Source: Echinostoma caproni
Taxonomy: Eukaryota > Platyhelminthes > Trematoda > Plagiorchiida > Echinostomatidae
Length of the DNA stretch: 18,545 nt
Assembly: GCA_900618425.1 (NCBI GenBank)
Contig: UZAN01039715.1
Coordinates: 50,607 to 69,151, forward strand
Reading direction: 5' to 3'
Position 1 is the stretch's first letter. The number at the start of each line of letters is the position of its first letter. Below the pieces are notes generated by a model. The model saw only the letters and a program-made list of their open reading frames with translations, searched no databases and had not been told where the DNA came from. Shown piece after piece: positions 1 to 10,849 of this stretch. The translations under genes were made by a program, and so were the position numbers.

Positions 1-191
1 CACGAAAACTTTCGGGTAGTAATTAATCCCAACACATCCACTTTTACCATTCTCAGATGCCCTCGTGTTAGTCGCGTAGATTGAGGAACTGATGAAGTTA
101 AATCTGCAGCGCCATTTTTGTACAAGGTAACTATTAGAATATATAGATTTCAAAATATGCTAACAATATAAAAAAACTGGATCTCACTCAC
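1..191 (-). other. Start of intron after the TM6 exon (window edge)
   Basis: This is intronic sequence following the phase-0 donor at 191-190. I looked for the TM7 exon (N-S-x-x-N-P-x-x-Y) in all minus-strand frames and did not find it. One minus frame is open from about 120 to the edge (RFNFISSSIYATNTRASENG and on), but it lacks a hydrophobic helix or NPxxY and has no convincing acceptor in the required phase. TM7 and the tail must lie to the left of the window. Confidence 0.6.
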
Positions 192-298
192 CTGGATAAC
201 CGGGGTATATTTGGAAAGATGTGGAGCGGTTTCATAAAAATTCACGTAAGTGTTCACTAAGTTCCATACCATGAATGGACACCAGCAAACTATATACA
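192..298 (-). CDS. Neuropeptide GPCR, TM6 to TM7 start exon
   Basis: A 107-bp exon with acceptor TTTTTCAG ending at 299 and donor GTGAGTG from 191. Its first two bases (TG) join the G left by the previous exon, followed by 35 codons: YIVCWCPFMVWNLVNTYVNF, then YETAPHLSKYTPVIQ. This continues the previous exon as VIVTVYIVCWCPF, giving the CWxP motif of TM6 that class A receptors use in activation. It strongly resembles the vasopressin/CCAP-type TM6 (V-T-A-Y-I-V-C-W-A-P-F in vertebrate V1-type receptors). The exon then covers ECL3 and stops in phase 0 after VIQ, where related receptors continue into TM7 with an S-L-A-P-L-N-S type sequence. That TM7 exon is not in the remaining 191 bases. Confidence 0.9.
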
Positions 299-1868
299 CT
301 GAAAAAGATTAAAGGTAAATAACGGTTATATTTTTGTTGTGATCATACTATTTTGAAGGCTCATCTGTTCTTGGTCGGAATCCAGTGTGACTGCACGTTA
401 TTCAAGAAGCACACGTTTAAGTGATTTTTCATTGAGAAACTGAATGACGGGTTTCAGCGTAATGTACATGGAACATGCTCCAAGAGAACTAAGCCAAAAA
501 CGATCGTTTCTACTAGTTTCAGAAGCTCGAATTGACTAAGATGACCACTTTTTGTAAAAACAATTTACATATGCTTATATATATGCATGAACCATGTGAT
601 TGGTATATGAAGATAAAACGATAATGTATCATGAGTGTTTTTGTCTGAGTGCTTTTAATATATGGGAACGGGAATGTGAATTAGGACATTTGGGAGCGCT
701 TAATTTATCTTCAGAATGGCTGTATATTCATATAAGTTGAAGAAACAATAATAACAGGTTTAGAATGATAATAACCGTTGATAACATTAAGTTATATATG
801 AAACCGTCTTCAAGGCAATTGTCTATACTGTCTGGATGGTTCCATGCAAAACATTGGTGGTAATGAGTTATCGGTTTAAAACATAAAATGTCTGAGTAAA
901 TAGAATTTCTGTGCCCTTATTGTTTCTAGTTTTTTTTCGAGGAAGACAGTGCCCAGTGGATGCAGCCTGTTTGACCAGTTACTTGAACAACCCCATGCGT
1001 ATCTGAATACCGCAACAACTCAGTTAGTTGCCATAGGCACAAAGAATTCACATATATAATTAGGACAAATCACATTGCGTGTGAGCCTTATAGTTTGAGT
1101 GAGACGTGATTAATCACCTTTGCTATCCACAGCAAGCGTGATACAATATCAAATCCACGATCATTCTTCCAGTGTTTGAAAACAGTTTTTGCATGCGGTG
1201 ACGTTTGGCAGGTTCATCTCACCCACAACAGACGCCTTTGAAGTTGACTGATTGGATCGGTCAATAGCATTTATAATCATTGCACATCACACGGGCGGTG
1301 CGGGGGTGCACACACATTTAGATTAATTACCGTGATCGGCTAATCTCAATAGACGACTTAACTCACGCGATCGGTTCTACCGAATCTGTCGCCTAATCGA
1401 AAAGAAACATGTTTGACCAAATCAAGAGAAACTGTTACCAACTTTGTTCATGTTGTCCCTCAGGATTATCAGTATAAAGTTCTACATGTTTCGTCTCCTT
1501 CCTGATGCTGAATCCTCAGGCTAGGCTTGGTCTATACAGTGACGTCTTTGCCTGCTAAGGCGAGGTACAACGTAACTTATGTATTCCTGTTGCAGAGACT
1601 GATTTATCGCCATGACCATAAGGGGTAAATTTTTACTTGTAGAACGCTTAACAGGTTCATTTGGAGGCTCTTACTGAAATGAATGAAGAAACTGCATGCT
1701 GTTCAGTAATTTTGCTCTATGAGTTAGTCACCATTGACAAATTGCGAATGCATAACTTGCATAAAGGAAACTCTAAGTTAGTATTCAAGATGTTGCTGCA
1801 CCAGAACTTTAGTCAAGGTAATTGGATAATTCACTTATTAAAGAAACTTCATAACGTGACACACTCAC
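299..1868 (-). other. Receptor intron within TM6 (phase 1)
   Basis: A 1,570-bp intron from GTGAGT (1868 downwards) to TTTTTCAG (299). It splits TM6 between VIVT and YIVCWCP. I see no other exon, RNA gene or clear repeat. The open frame on the plus strand at 1661-1963 overlaps the coding exon in antisense and shows no family motif. Confidence 0.8.
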
Positions 1869-2210
1869 CGGTAACAATCACGCAGGTCATTTTGACCGTT
1901 TTCACTTTCGCTCGAGAGATACACCCACCTTTCGGATGTTGGGCGGACACCGAGGATTTTTGAAGTAGTGTATCTCCGCTAGTTGCACTGTTGTGAATGG
2001 TGCTACNAGTGCTAGCCTGGATCGTTTCGGCCCGGCATCGACATTCAAGCCTGGGGAAGAAATGGACTTGCGTTCGCCTTGACCACTGCCTGGGGTGGTC
2101 AGCTGAAGTTTTGATGCGCGCCAGATTGTCACCACCATGAGCACGTGGCAGGTGGCAATAACGCAAGCGGGTAGGATGAATACTGTGAGTGCCACAGCAA
2201 CCATGTATGT
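1869..2210 (-). CDS. Neuropeptide GPCR, TM5-ICL3-TM6 start exon, frame change at N
   Basis: The acceptor CCTCCACAG ends at 2211 and the donor is GTGAGT from 1868. The 5' part, in phase 0, reads TYMVAVALTVFILPACVIA, then TCHVLMVVTIWRASK: TM5 with its conserved Pro, followed by the V-V-T-I-W motif at the base of TM5 in CCAP-type receptors. The 3' part, in another frame, ends CISRAKVKTVKMTCVIVT, a near-exact TM6 start of the CCAP/vasopressin receptor group (S/P-R/K-A-K-hydrophobic-R/K-T-V-K-M-T). Between them is a hydrophilic ICL3 of roughly 70 residues rich in Ser, Gly and basic residues. As given, the exon is 342 bp, but its flanking phases (0 in, 1 out) need one base more or two fewer. The single ambiguous base at 2007 lies in ICL3, where both frames are open, so an assembly indel there is the simplest explanation. 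A genuine frameshift is less likely. Confidence 0.85.
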
Positions 2211-5077
2211 CTGTGGAGGTGCATAATATGCGGAAGTAGATGAAAGTGCCAGACAAGGGGGTAATGAAACAAGAAGCAATCGGCATCAATCATTGTATTT
2301 CGGTATATCCAATAATAATGAATAATCTCACAAGCTTGGTCGGTGAAAACACAAATGTAATCCCAGTTTCCGGAAAGTTAGCTACAGGAAGATAGGTTCT
2401 TCTCTGATACCATTTGAAACTATTTACCAGGTTTCAAAAACACGACCTGTGGGTTTCTCTGTAATAATGTCCGTGACCAGTTGATTGCTGATGAATTAGT
2501 AAGCCTAGTGAGTAAATCAAAAGTTTGGAATAATTTTGAATTAACCGCTCATCCAGTGTGCGTTCGGCGCATCTCACATCAATGGAGCCTAAATGTTGGA
2601 CCTTATGGTCACGGGCTAGACGAAGATAATTCCTAACTAAAATAAGAGGGGCATACCTTACTCTTGTCCCTTTTTGGAAGAATGATGGTGTTGTCCTATG
2701 ATGGATAGAAACGTAACAAGACGCTTCAGATGTTCTGGCAGAAATGGAAAAATACTATTTCGCTTCTAATCCTGAACAAACAGCGCTGTTTGAGACCATC
2801 AGAGACGGACCAGTTATCGGTCATTGTGATGTTATGATGACGAATACAATCGATTCACATTTGTCATTCTAATATCCACACTACGTGTTCACATAGAATG
2901 CACTTCTATAGTTGATTAATCAAAGAATAAAAATATGTATTTCTAACCATTGGGCTAGAAATCCATGTGAGACCGGGATGAGGTCAGATTCGATAACCGG
3001 GATCGTGTTGAGAATTTCTGACAAACCCAATCTTTGATCCTCTCCAAAATGATTTACCCCTGTCAATAAACCAAGTATTTGGTTGCAAATCATCATGTAC
3101 TATCAATGAGCAAAAGGTATCAATACATCTCCGTGTTTCTGACTGATATATAAGTAGGAGGACCAATAGGAAACTCGCAGAATTCACACATTGAGACTGG
3201 TTGGTGTTGTAATGAAATATAAGCAGGAACTACAATCATGATGAAAATGCCATATGGATACATATAATGCGTTATTACTGTTTAGCCATTATTTAAAGTC
3301 TTGTTCTTACATATTAAAGATCATTCAATCAAATGTACAAATTGAGTGCAATTGTGGGCATTGTAGATGGGTTTTCTGGAATACCTGACGAAAATTTATC
3401 CGTTCGTGGTTGCACAAATCCGTCGTTACAGTCTGTCTGGAAGATTATTTTGAACGAGATTCGCAAGTCAATAGCAGACTCAAAACACAGTGTAAATGCC
3501 ACTTTTGTTTAAAATGGGAGACAAACTTTTGTCATTGGAGCAACTGATGTAATTGCTATTAAAATTAGTGGTAATGGTAGAAGTAATCAAACCTCATGAA
3601 ATCATGCAGCACTGTTTCATCCATCCCTTAGAGTTGTATGTTGGGTTTAATAAATAAACTGCTATGCCGGGATGGACAGCTTATGTTTATTAAAATATCC
3701 TAACCCCCATGTCAATATGCAGTTCACATTAAAGGACTACGAAGACAAATTATGCTAACACGATCACAATGGAATACACGTTTTACCGTGTGTCTTAGCA
3801 ACGTCAAAATTTGCTGTGCTACGTGACATTTGAATAGATCAGTTGGTAGAGAATAACGGGTTTTGTCAGGTGATGGTTATGAAACTGCCTTTTCTCTCTC
3901 TCTCACACACACACACAGTTCGTTCACACCAGCCCGCGGCGATTGGAGGAGGAGGAGGAGGGGGGGGGAGTGGGTTGTAGGGTAAAACTAATTCAGGTCG
4001 TGCACGGTTATGAGGTCGCACTCCATCATAATGTACTCTGGCGACGTTCGGACGTGTGCACTTTAACCATTCTTCTAGCAAGGAAAAAACGTCTTTTGCA
4101 AAAAAGGACCCTGTGAAGGAAAAGCTAGCTCTCATTTTGTGAAAGGGAGCAACCCAACAAAAGTTAGCATTGTCATCACCGACCTCTAAAATCCGCTCTC
4201 CGGGACCGCTGTCGGTTAAAATCAAACTGTTCGGTTCATGAAGGTCATTCATTGTGTTGGTCACAATCTGATCGCAGGAATCATGGTTATTTACATTGAT
4301 TCAGCTTGTCCGGTTCGATATACCGGTAACGGTTCCCGATGCTTAGCTCATTTATTTCTTCTGCTATGTTTGACCAAGCACATTCACTCACACCAATCAG
4401 AAATCAGTTTGGTCAATACCTCTGCAGAGAAGCCACTGCCTTGAGAGTCTACATCGTTCGTGTTGCAGGCGAATGGTCAGTTAAAAATAACAGAATAATA
4501 TATTCTAACCAAATAGAGAGCTGTTTGAGTTTTTTGAGTTTCTAGATATTTGTCTAAATGCAATTCACCATTTAAGTTCGGGATCGGTTAAGGTCAGTAG
4601 TGATCCGCTCCTCATCAGTTCTGATTATTCAACCTGGATACTGTTACATCCCAAGTCTGATGGTTATCCTGCATGCAGATGGACAGTGACTGGGATCAAA
4701 ACGGGGTGGAGCTCAAAACCTTTGGAAAACCGTCGTGTTTATCATTTGACCATAAAATCTCGATCTCTAATCAGCAATTAAATTAGCCGAGACATGTGAG
4801 TCGATCAAGTCACATGTGAAGGGTTTTGGCACCTCGGACTCACAACGTGTTTATCATACGCATGCACAGATCTTCGTTAAGGGCATGCCTAAAAGAGTAG
4901 TAGCACGCACTTCACTTTCCGTACCGAACTTGTTTATTTTTGTAGAGATAATCCCCTCGGCAAGCAAAAACAGAGTAATATAATCACGAGGGCTCATATC
5001 ATCCAAAATGGCGTCTTCGTATTATTTATCTTGAATGAGTCGATCACTTCTGACAACGGGGTTGACGAGAAACATAC
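2211..5077 (-). other. Receptor intron between ECL2 and TM5 (phase 0)
   Basis: A 2,867-bp intron from GTATGT (5077 downwards) to CCTCCACAG (2211). It separates GVNVQ from TYMVAV. It contains the CT/CA and GGA/poly-G simple-sequence cluster at 3892-3970. The apparent open frames here (including a proline-rich one created by the GGA repeat) are non-coding in character. Nothing else is recognised. Confidence 0.8.
3892..3970. repeat. CT/CA microsatellite followed by GGA and poly-G tract
   Basis: The plus strand has a CT repeat (3892-3904) running into a CA repeat (to 3917). After a short unique stretch comes a GGA repeat and an uninterrupted G run (3944-3970) followed by further GGG triplets. 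It lies inside the ECL2-TM5 intron. The G-rich strand could form a G-quadruplex. Confidence 0.9.
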
Positions 5078-5205
5078 CTGAACGTTCACTCCTTTGAAAT
5101 TGAAACGGCACGTCTCGGATACTTTTTCAGCTAGAATGAGCGATGGAATTCCGCAAAGTGCGGCTGCCAGCCAAGCCACAGAAATCATTATCCGGGCTTT
5201 TGTAC
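5078..5205 (-). CDS. Neuropeptide GPCR, TM4 and ECL2 exon
   Basis: A 128-bp exon with acceptor CCGTTTCAG ending at 5206 and donor GTATGT from 5077. The first two bases complete an Arg codon, and 42 codons follow. They read TKARIMISVAWLAAALCGIP, then SLILAEKVSETCRFNFKGVNVQ. The segment contains the TM4 Trp (4.50) in SVAWLAA and the Pro near the end of TM4. The ECL2 Cys in SETCRF should pair with the TM3 Cys of the 10746-10849 exon. The pattern R-A-R-hydrophobic-S-x-A-W is typical of TM4 in the CCAP/NPS/vasopressin receptor group. The frame stays open well upstream of the acceptor (to about 5449), but that part has no membrane-helix or receptor character and I treat it as intron. Confidence 0.9.
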
Positions 5206-8200
5206 CTGAAACGGAAAGGGTAGTGGGCAACACATGAGGTTCAACTCTGTTTGCATTCAAAGGATGCTTCTGGAATACAAAACATTTTGCAAGTACGAGC
5301 AAGCTGAGCCTGCAGGAGGAACTTCGTCTCTCGCTCTCAATGAAATGAAGCTTTCTTCTGTGGACAAGGTCAACGAAAAAAAAGCACTGTGAACCCTTGT
5401 AATGCCAATCAAAGTCGATTTTGCACCTTACTTGTTCGCTGATTTTCACATTTACTGTCTATCTCTGTTGAAGTGCTTTTGTCAATCATAGAGCAATATT
5501 GGAAAAAAAGGAAGATTGTTGGAAGAGAAAGGAAAAATTCCATAAGTTCACTGCGTGGTTAGTTGTAATATTTATTAGCGAAAAAGGTTGAGGCTTGAGT
5601 TTTGATGGATGTCAATTCGGTAAGCTTTAGTCCAAGCCGATTATAATGTCTCGAGATCTGTGAAAGCTTCTTCTGCCTTTATCATAGATATCATGGAGAT
5701 AGACATGAAGATGCGTCCAGCAAATTCAGTTTCATTGTCGAACTGATGGAAATACAGCTTACCCATTTTGGAGAAGTCCAATACGCCAATTTATTCCGGA
5801 TTCGTTCAACTATGCATTCTTCCCTGATTCTCCTACTCCTCCTCCCTCGTGTTATCTCCCACACGGCATTATGGTGAATGCAGTTACCGACTGAACTATT
5901 TCTGAATCATTGCTCCTAGACTATAGAATATTTAGTCCCCGGACGATCCCCTCGACCACAACCCACTTGATGCATTTCAAGTAACATGTTCAAACCCATT
6001 CACACTACACCTGTCAGTGCTTGTGCTTTTATTTCTATCCCCTAACTCAAATCTAGACAGTGTGATGCATTTATATGACATGTGGATAACAGGAACTCTG
6101 TGTTTAGTTCGAACTCGTGATCTGTGTTTGCCTCTCCCCCGCCCTGAAGTAAATGAACATGAATCGACCCGCTTCAGGGTTTATGTAGAATTGTTCCGTG
6201 CCGATTTCTGTGCTTGGCCGTGTTTCCTTTCTTTTGATCTATATGATCTTTATCATTTAGCTCACTCCAGTCTTGTTTATGCCGTATTCAGTGTGAAATT
6301 CCTACGTGCATTAACAACCAACAACCCTTAGCCCCATAGACTGAGTGGTTGTGATTGGTAGTTCCACCCCATTCGAACACTTGGTTCCGTTTGATGTCCC
6401 TTAGGNTTAGGTTTTGATCTGATTGTGCCATACGACTTGATTGTCTTGGATCCGGTTCTGTGCTGCTACCTGGTTTGTGGGCTACATTGATCACACCTGT
6501 TGATACATTGTACATGTTGAACGTAATTTGTATCCTAGAATACGTGGATTATCGAACTGGTGATCTGTTTGCCTGAAAATGGACGTTAACTTTCTACACA
6601 ACGCTATATCACTGTATGTTTCGTCATGACATACTAGTTCATTTTACTGTATGCTTTGTGGAACCGCTGTTTCCAAGTTCTGAAAACTAATTTTACATCA
6701 TACGGTGTATTCGGCTTATGTCAGTCAATTATTTGTTTATGACCTGTTGCAAGCATCATGAAGTATTTAAAGTTTATTTGGGGAGCACCAATGTAGATAT
6801 CGGTTTTCAAAGAGAAATAACTTTCATTGTCGCTTCTTCTGTTTAGTGCTTTCTATCACAGACGTGTTTATTTCAATCACGCAAGTGAGGATCAGGCTTG
6901 TACGCATGCGGAAGGCAGTTTTGCAACAAGACCCCTTACGCCCTTCTTGAAAAATATAAGTGCAGACTTTGCAGTTCTAATACTCGATCCATTAGGACTG
7001 CAATCAGCTTAAAAACGATTTGCTAATGATCATGGTTGCAGTACTACTAATAATAATCAAACAGTGGAAGAAATTTATTTTCGATATAACTCTTCAGGCA
7101 TACATACTACGATTAGTTAACTGATGAATACAGGGCCTTATCCGGTTGTGAACCATTGTGTCTATGTGCAAAATGTGATCTCGGCAATCAACTATGGGGT
7201 CACAATAAATGGATAGGGAAAAGCAAGGCAAAAATGTGTGAAGTGGAAACAATATGAAAGATGTTAGTTAAGAATGAATACAAAGTTTGTGAAATCGTGG
7301 CAAACAAGGACTATGGGGCGATCCCTTTTACGATCATTGTTGCAGCAACTTTCAATCAGATTACGTTTCTTGCACAAGCCTCTGGCTTCATAATCCTAAA
7401 TGTTATAAATTCCGCGTTTTGTGAATCTATTGACTAGTCGAAATGTGCACCTAAATGCCTGAAGCGATATTTTAAAGGGAAATTTCTTCGTGTTTCCACT
7501 TCTTTACGCACCAATGGGGATAATAATATTGTTTGAAGAATATTTTTCAGATCCCTTTTACTTTGTGCAGAAAACTTTTTCAGGAGAGAGGCTGCGGCTG
7601 TTAAGGTTTTCACACGTAACCTCAATATTTTTATCGGTTTTCCCAAGTTCAGATAACCAATCTTTTTATAGAAGCAAATTTCCTTATGTCCCAGTTCTCC
7701 ATTGAAGTGATTAAATATGCGTTTTGCTCATTCTTCACCAGTAATGATAGGGATGATGGAGAAACAAGTGTCCAGGGTTTCAATGAAATTGATCCAAACA
7801 TCAAACCACCGTATCACAGAGAGGGAGGTAATCATATCACCTTCGGAAAAATAGGCATGTTTGTTACGCACATTATTGAAAACATTCTTTCATAAGAACA
7901 CCAAACGCGATGGAGCTTAGTATAGCCAAGGGTTTCATGTAGGTGTCATTAAAGGGTGACTGTTACAGACGGATAACTATTCGATGCTTGGCCACAGACA
8001 GTAATCGTGTTCATAAAGCGACTATAGCCTTCAACAGTTTTCTGCAATGTTCGGACAAAAACGTAACTATTCACTAACAATTCGCGGAAAACTCGAGTAT
8101 TTCCATCAGTTGAAGTATGAATATCTAGCCGTTTAATTTGACATAATGGATAATAGTCGACTTAATCGGACTGTCGTACCCATTGCAGCGTGACTGTGGA

Positions 8201-9644
8201 TGATGAGTAGCATTGCGTGTGCGATTATCACATTATTCACCAATGCACATCCATCAGGGTATCTGGTATGCACTATCTTTAGGAGAATGATTGTTATCAA
8301 AACTTCAAGAAATGTTTTAACATGCATTGTACTACCTCCAAAGCGAGTTTCGCATGTGCGCTGAGGTCTCAAACTGCGCAAGCAGGCAGAATGGCTTGCA
8401 CGTTCATCTCTCCCTTGGAACACAAAGTTCAATAATTTTCTCAATGTTACGTAACTCGTCACTCGTGCTACATTTTACTTTAGGGTAAATGTATTTTTTG
8501 CTCATATTAACGATTCCTTCAATGGCGGTATTCACGTGTACTGTGACAGAATTATCTCCGAATATATTGTGTAAACCAATATACTTCATTCAAGTATCAT
8601 GAAGCATTTTCCATGAGGTGATTAGAGGACCGTTTATAAACCAAATAAAAATACTCAAAAGTTTCATTACAGATTAAAGTTTGAGCAACCGTTCGAATAT
8701 AAATACTTATATTCAGTTATCCACCATCGATAGTGGTCAGCCCAATAAGGAGCACTTAAGCTGGTTAAGAACGATTCTCACTCACACAACGTACAGAAAG
8801 CATTACTTGGTATCCGAACCATGCAGGCGAATTACGTTATTAATCTTCACACTCTAATCAGAGCAAACCGGACAGGTACTGGTTGACAAGCACAAATGTG
8901 GTAATATGAATAGTTCACCTACCATGAACACTAATCAGTTGAACAAATTCTGCTCTAATCACAGGAGGTTATTTTATCTGATGAAAAAAAATTGAGAATA
9001 GTCCCTCTCGTCTCTAAGTCTTCACATTTTAACCAAAGAGTGTAACCCATAAGCATACGGCACAATGAAAATCAGATCTAAACTCTTGGGCTGTAGGTAT
9101 TCTAGGACAACCTGGTAGGTGTGGCAACTTACATGGTATGGGTCCTGGTGAAAGTTGAGTGGGTAAATAATTTGGAAAAAGGTGGTACTTCAGATGTGGT
9201 TTCGTTGCTCAACTGGTAAACTCAACCTTGCCTTAGGTGACGTCCATGCGTGATTTGTAAAAATATCACGGAGGAGTTCGTTATTTACCCCTTTAGATTC
9301 ACCTTCTGATCGCCTCTGAACTTTGAAGGTCTTACGTACGCGGAAGTAGTATTGTTGTTGGGTTATTTCAAATGAAGAACGACATCCACCAACGATAGTC
9401 GATCATAATGCTCGTTTCATGCCATAAATATAATGAGATGGGGCTCATTTGATTTTCCGCACACAGACAACAAACTCAATCGGTATCTATTTTGTTTGTT
9501 TTCTGAAGACCACAAAGAACAAACGGAAGGCTATGACCACCAGGGAGACACCTTAGAAAACAACATTTCGATCGTACCGTTTTTTATCGGGAAGTGATGT
9601 ACAGCATAGAAGGGACAACAATTGGGTAAATCTAAGCTACTCAC
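5206..9644 (-). other. Receptor intron between ICL2 and TM4 (phase 1)
   Basis: A 4,439-bp intron, the longest in the gene, from GTGAGT (9644 downwards) to CCGTTTCAG (5206). It splits an Arg codon between SSSGISS and TKARIM. It holds a second ambiguous base at 6406. Two open frames of about 105 codons (6017-6331 plus, 8133-8462 minus) have no recognised domain. I see no RNA gene and no recognisable transposase or reverse-transcriptase motif. Confidence 0.8.
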
Positions 9645-9750
9645 GGCTGCTGATCCCGGAGGAAGAGACTCGAAGAGGGCGACACACTGCCTCTGCTCGG
9701 TCGATACTGAGCACAATCAACGCAAAGGAGCTGGAATATGTTATTGCAGT
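9645..9750 (-). CDS. Neuropeptide GPCR, TM3 and ICL2 exon (DRA in place of DRY)
   Basis: A 106-bp exon with acceptor GGTTTAG ending at 9751 after a run of T, and donor GTGAGT from 9644. It starts in phase 0 and ends in phase 1. It encodes TAITYSSSFALIVLSIDRA, then EAVCRPLRVSSSGISS. The stretch ITYSSS...VLSIDR closely resembles the TM3 segment of CCAP and neuropeptide S receptors (VTYSSTYVLVALSIDRY in arthropod CCAP receptors), and A-V-C-R-P-L is the usual start of ICL2. The final C joins GT of the next exon to give Arg. The oddity is Ala where Tyr/His/Cys normally follows Asp-Arg, the G-protein-coupling switch. Everything around it is conserved, so the substitution is likely real. Confidence 0.92.
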
Positions 9751-10745
9751 CTAAACCGATCCGAAAAAAATGGGTGCAACATTTACAGAGTGTATGATAT
9801 GCGTCAGCCTAAACAACAACAAATTACTTTAAGATAATGACAACATTCTTTCTATGATTGGCTTAGCGAACCGTAACCACCCGAGAAAAATTGACCAAAT
9901 TTATAAATGGGCGTTTGTGAACTACATTGCGGACCTATCCAAGGCGTGCATTCAAAAAATATCTAGAGAAGAGTAAAACTAAGATAACAATAAATTCTAA
10001 ATTCATCTTTCAATTAAATTATTCTCCATCAAACGTTCATGACTGCTGTGAGCTCAATTACAAAACACCATCAATCAGTTGGATGCGTAGTACTTCAAGA
10101 TAATCGGTTTCGATGAGCAACCTAATCAAGATCAGGTTTTGGGTAAAGACCAGCCATTGGAACCTGTTTTCTTCATTTATTCGAAACATATCGTGTGCTA
10201 ATACTCCCATTTCAAACGTCACATAACAATTGCATAATCCTCTGCAAACGTGGATCCCCTGGGAGACATAAGACGAGCTTCGAACATTTGTGGGTTCATG
10301 GCTAAACATTTGGATTGATCTCTATCGTGAAAGCTTTTGGGCGCAACCTACAGCAGTTCTCCCAGCACAGTTTGCAGTACTCACTGATAATCCTTAGGAG
10401 TATATCGAATTGCAGTCGGGTCAAGAAGGAACTTATTGTCAGGTGTTTGGTTCTCTAGAATTTGAATTTTGTATCAAATTGCAAAATCGAGGGGTTTGTT
10501 TGAAAAACAGGCTGTGTTCCAAAAGTAACGCCCAGCTAAGGTAACATCCCGGATTCTGTCCACGTCCAATGTGCCATATGCTGCAAGAAAAAAACACTGT
10601 TGTTACAGGAAGTTCTAGTAAAATACTTTTAAGCTGAATCAGAAAACGTGCTATTTCATCAGTGGTATTCAAATAATACCTTATCTCAGGTCAAATAGCG
10701 ATGAACTCTCGGACGACATCATTATAAAATTGAATAATCACCTAC
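9751..10745 (-). other. Receptor intron within TM3 (phase 0)
   Basis: A 995-bp intron from GTAGGT (10745 downwards) to GGTTTAG (9751), preceded by a T run. It splits TM3 between KYMA and TAITYSS. It contains an acceptor-like T tract ending in TTGCAG at 10581, followed by a frame that stops after about 14 codons when read in the required phase 0. I treat that as a decoy. Confidence 0.8.
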
Positions 10746-10849
10746 CGCCATATATTTCACCAATTTGCACACAGGTGGTGGTGCGTAAAATTGTATGGTT
10801 ATATTTTCGATGATCTGTGCAAGAGTACCTCCGATGGCAACGAACAAGT
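10746..10849 (-). CDS. Neuropeptide GPCR, TM2-ECL1-TM3 start exon
   Basis: A 104-bp exon with acceptor CCTTGCAG ending at 10850 and donor GTAGGT from 10745. Its first two bases complete the TM2 Asp (2.50). The 34 following codons read LFVAIGGTLAQIIENITIQF, then YAPPPVCKLVKYMA. The Cys in PPPVCKLV is the expected TM3 Cys (3.25) that forms a disulfide with ECL2. The segment aligns by eye with TM2-ECL1-TM3 of arthropod CCAP receptors, where a similar D-I-I-x-x-I-T-I pattern precedes the Cys. NIT is a potential N-glycosylation sequon at the TM2/ECL1 boundary. The upstream phase 1 and downstream phase 0 match the neighbouring exons. It is too short to stand out as an ORF; I found it from splice sites and motifs. 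Confidence 0.9.

Noticed and set aside
1..120. Open minus-strand frame running to the window edge, considered as TM7 and tail.
   Set aside because: It has no hydrophobic helix, no NPxxY and no acceptor in phase 0. It is probably chance.
3866..4264. 132-codon minus-strand frame with a proline run.
   Set aside because: The proline run is just the translated GGA/poly-G repeat, and the rest matches no family.
5206..5449. Upstream extension of the TM4 open frame.
   Set aside because: It lies before a consensus acceptor and reads as polar or irregular sequence, while the TM3 exon at 9645-9750 joins at 5205 in exact phase.
6017..6331. 104-codon plus-strand open frame inside the largest intron.
   Set aside because: No recognised domain or initiation context, and the composition looks like translated non-coding DNA. 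It might be a repeat fragment but nothing supports that.
8133..8462. 109-codon minus-strand open frame with some hydrophobic stretches, considered as a missing receptor exon.
   Set aside because: The hydrophobic part matches no receptor helix. The exons on both sides already join in phase with each other without it.
10439..10580. Strong acceptor-like tract (T run, TTGCAG at 10581) followed by an open minus-strand frame, considered as the TM3 exon.
   Set aside because: In the required phase 0 it stops after about 14 codons, it has no receptor motif, and no good donor follows. The true TM3 exon is at 9645-9750.
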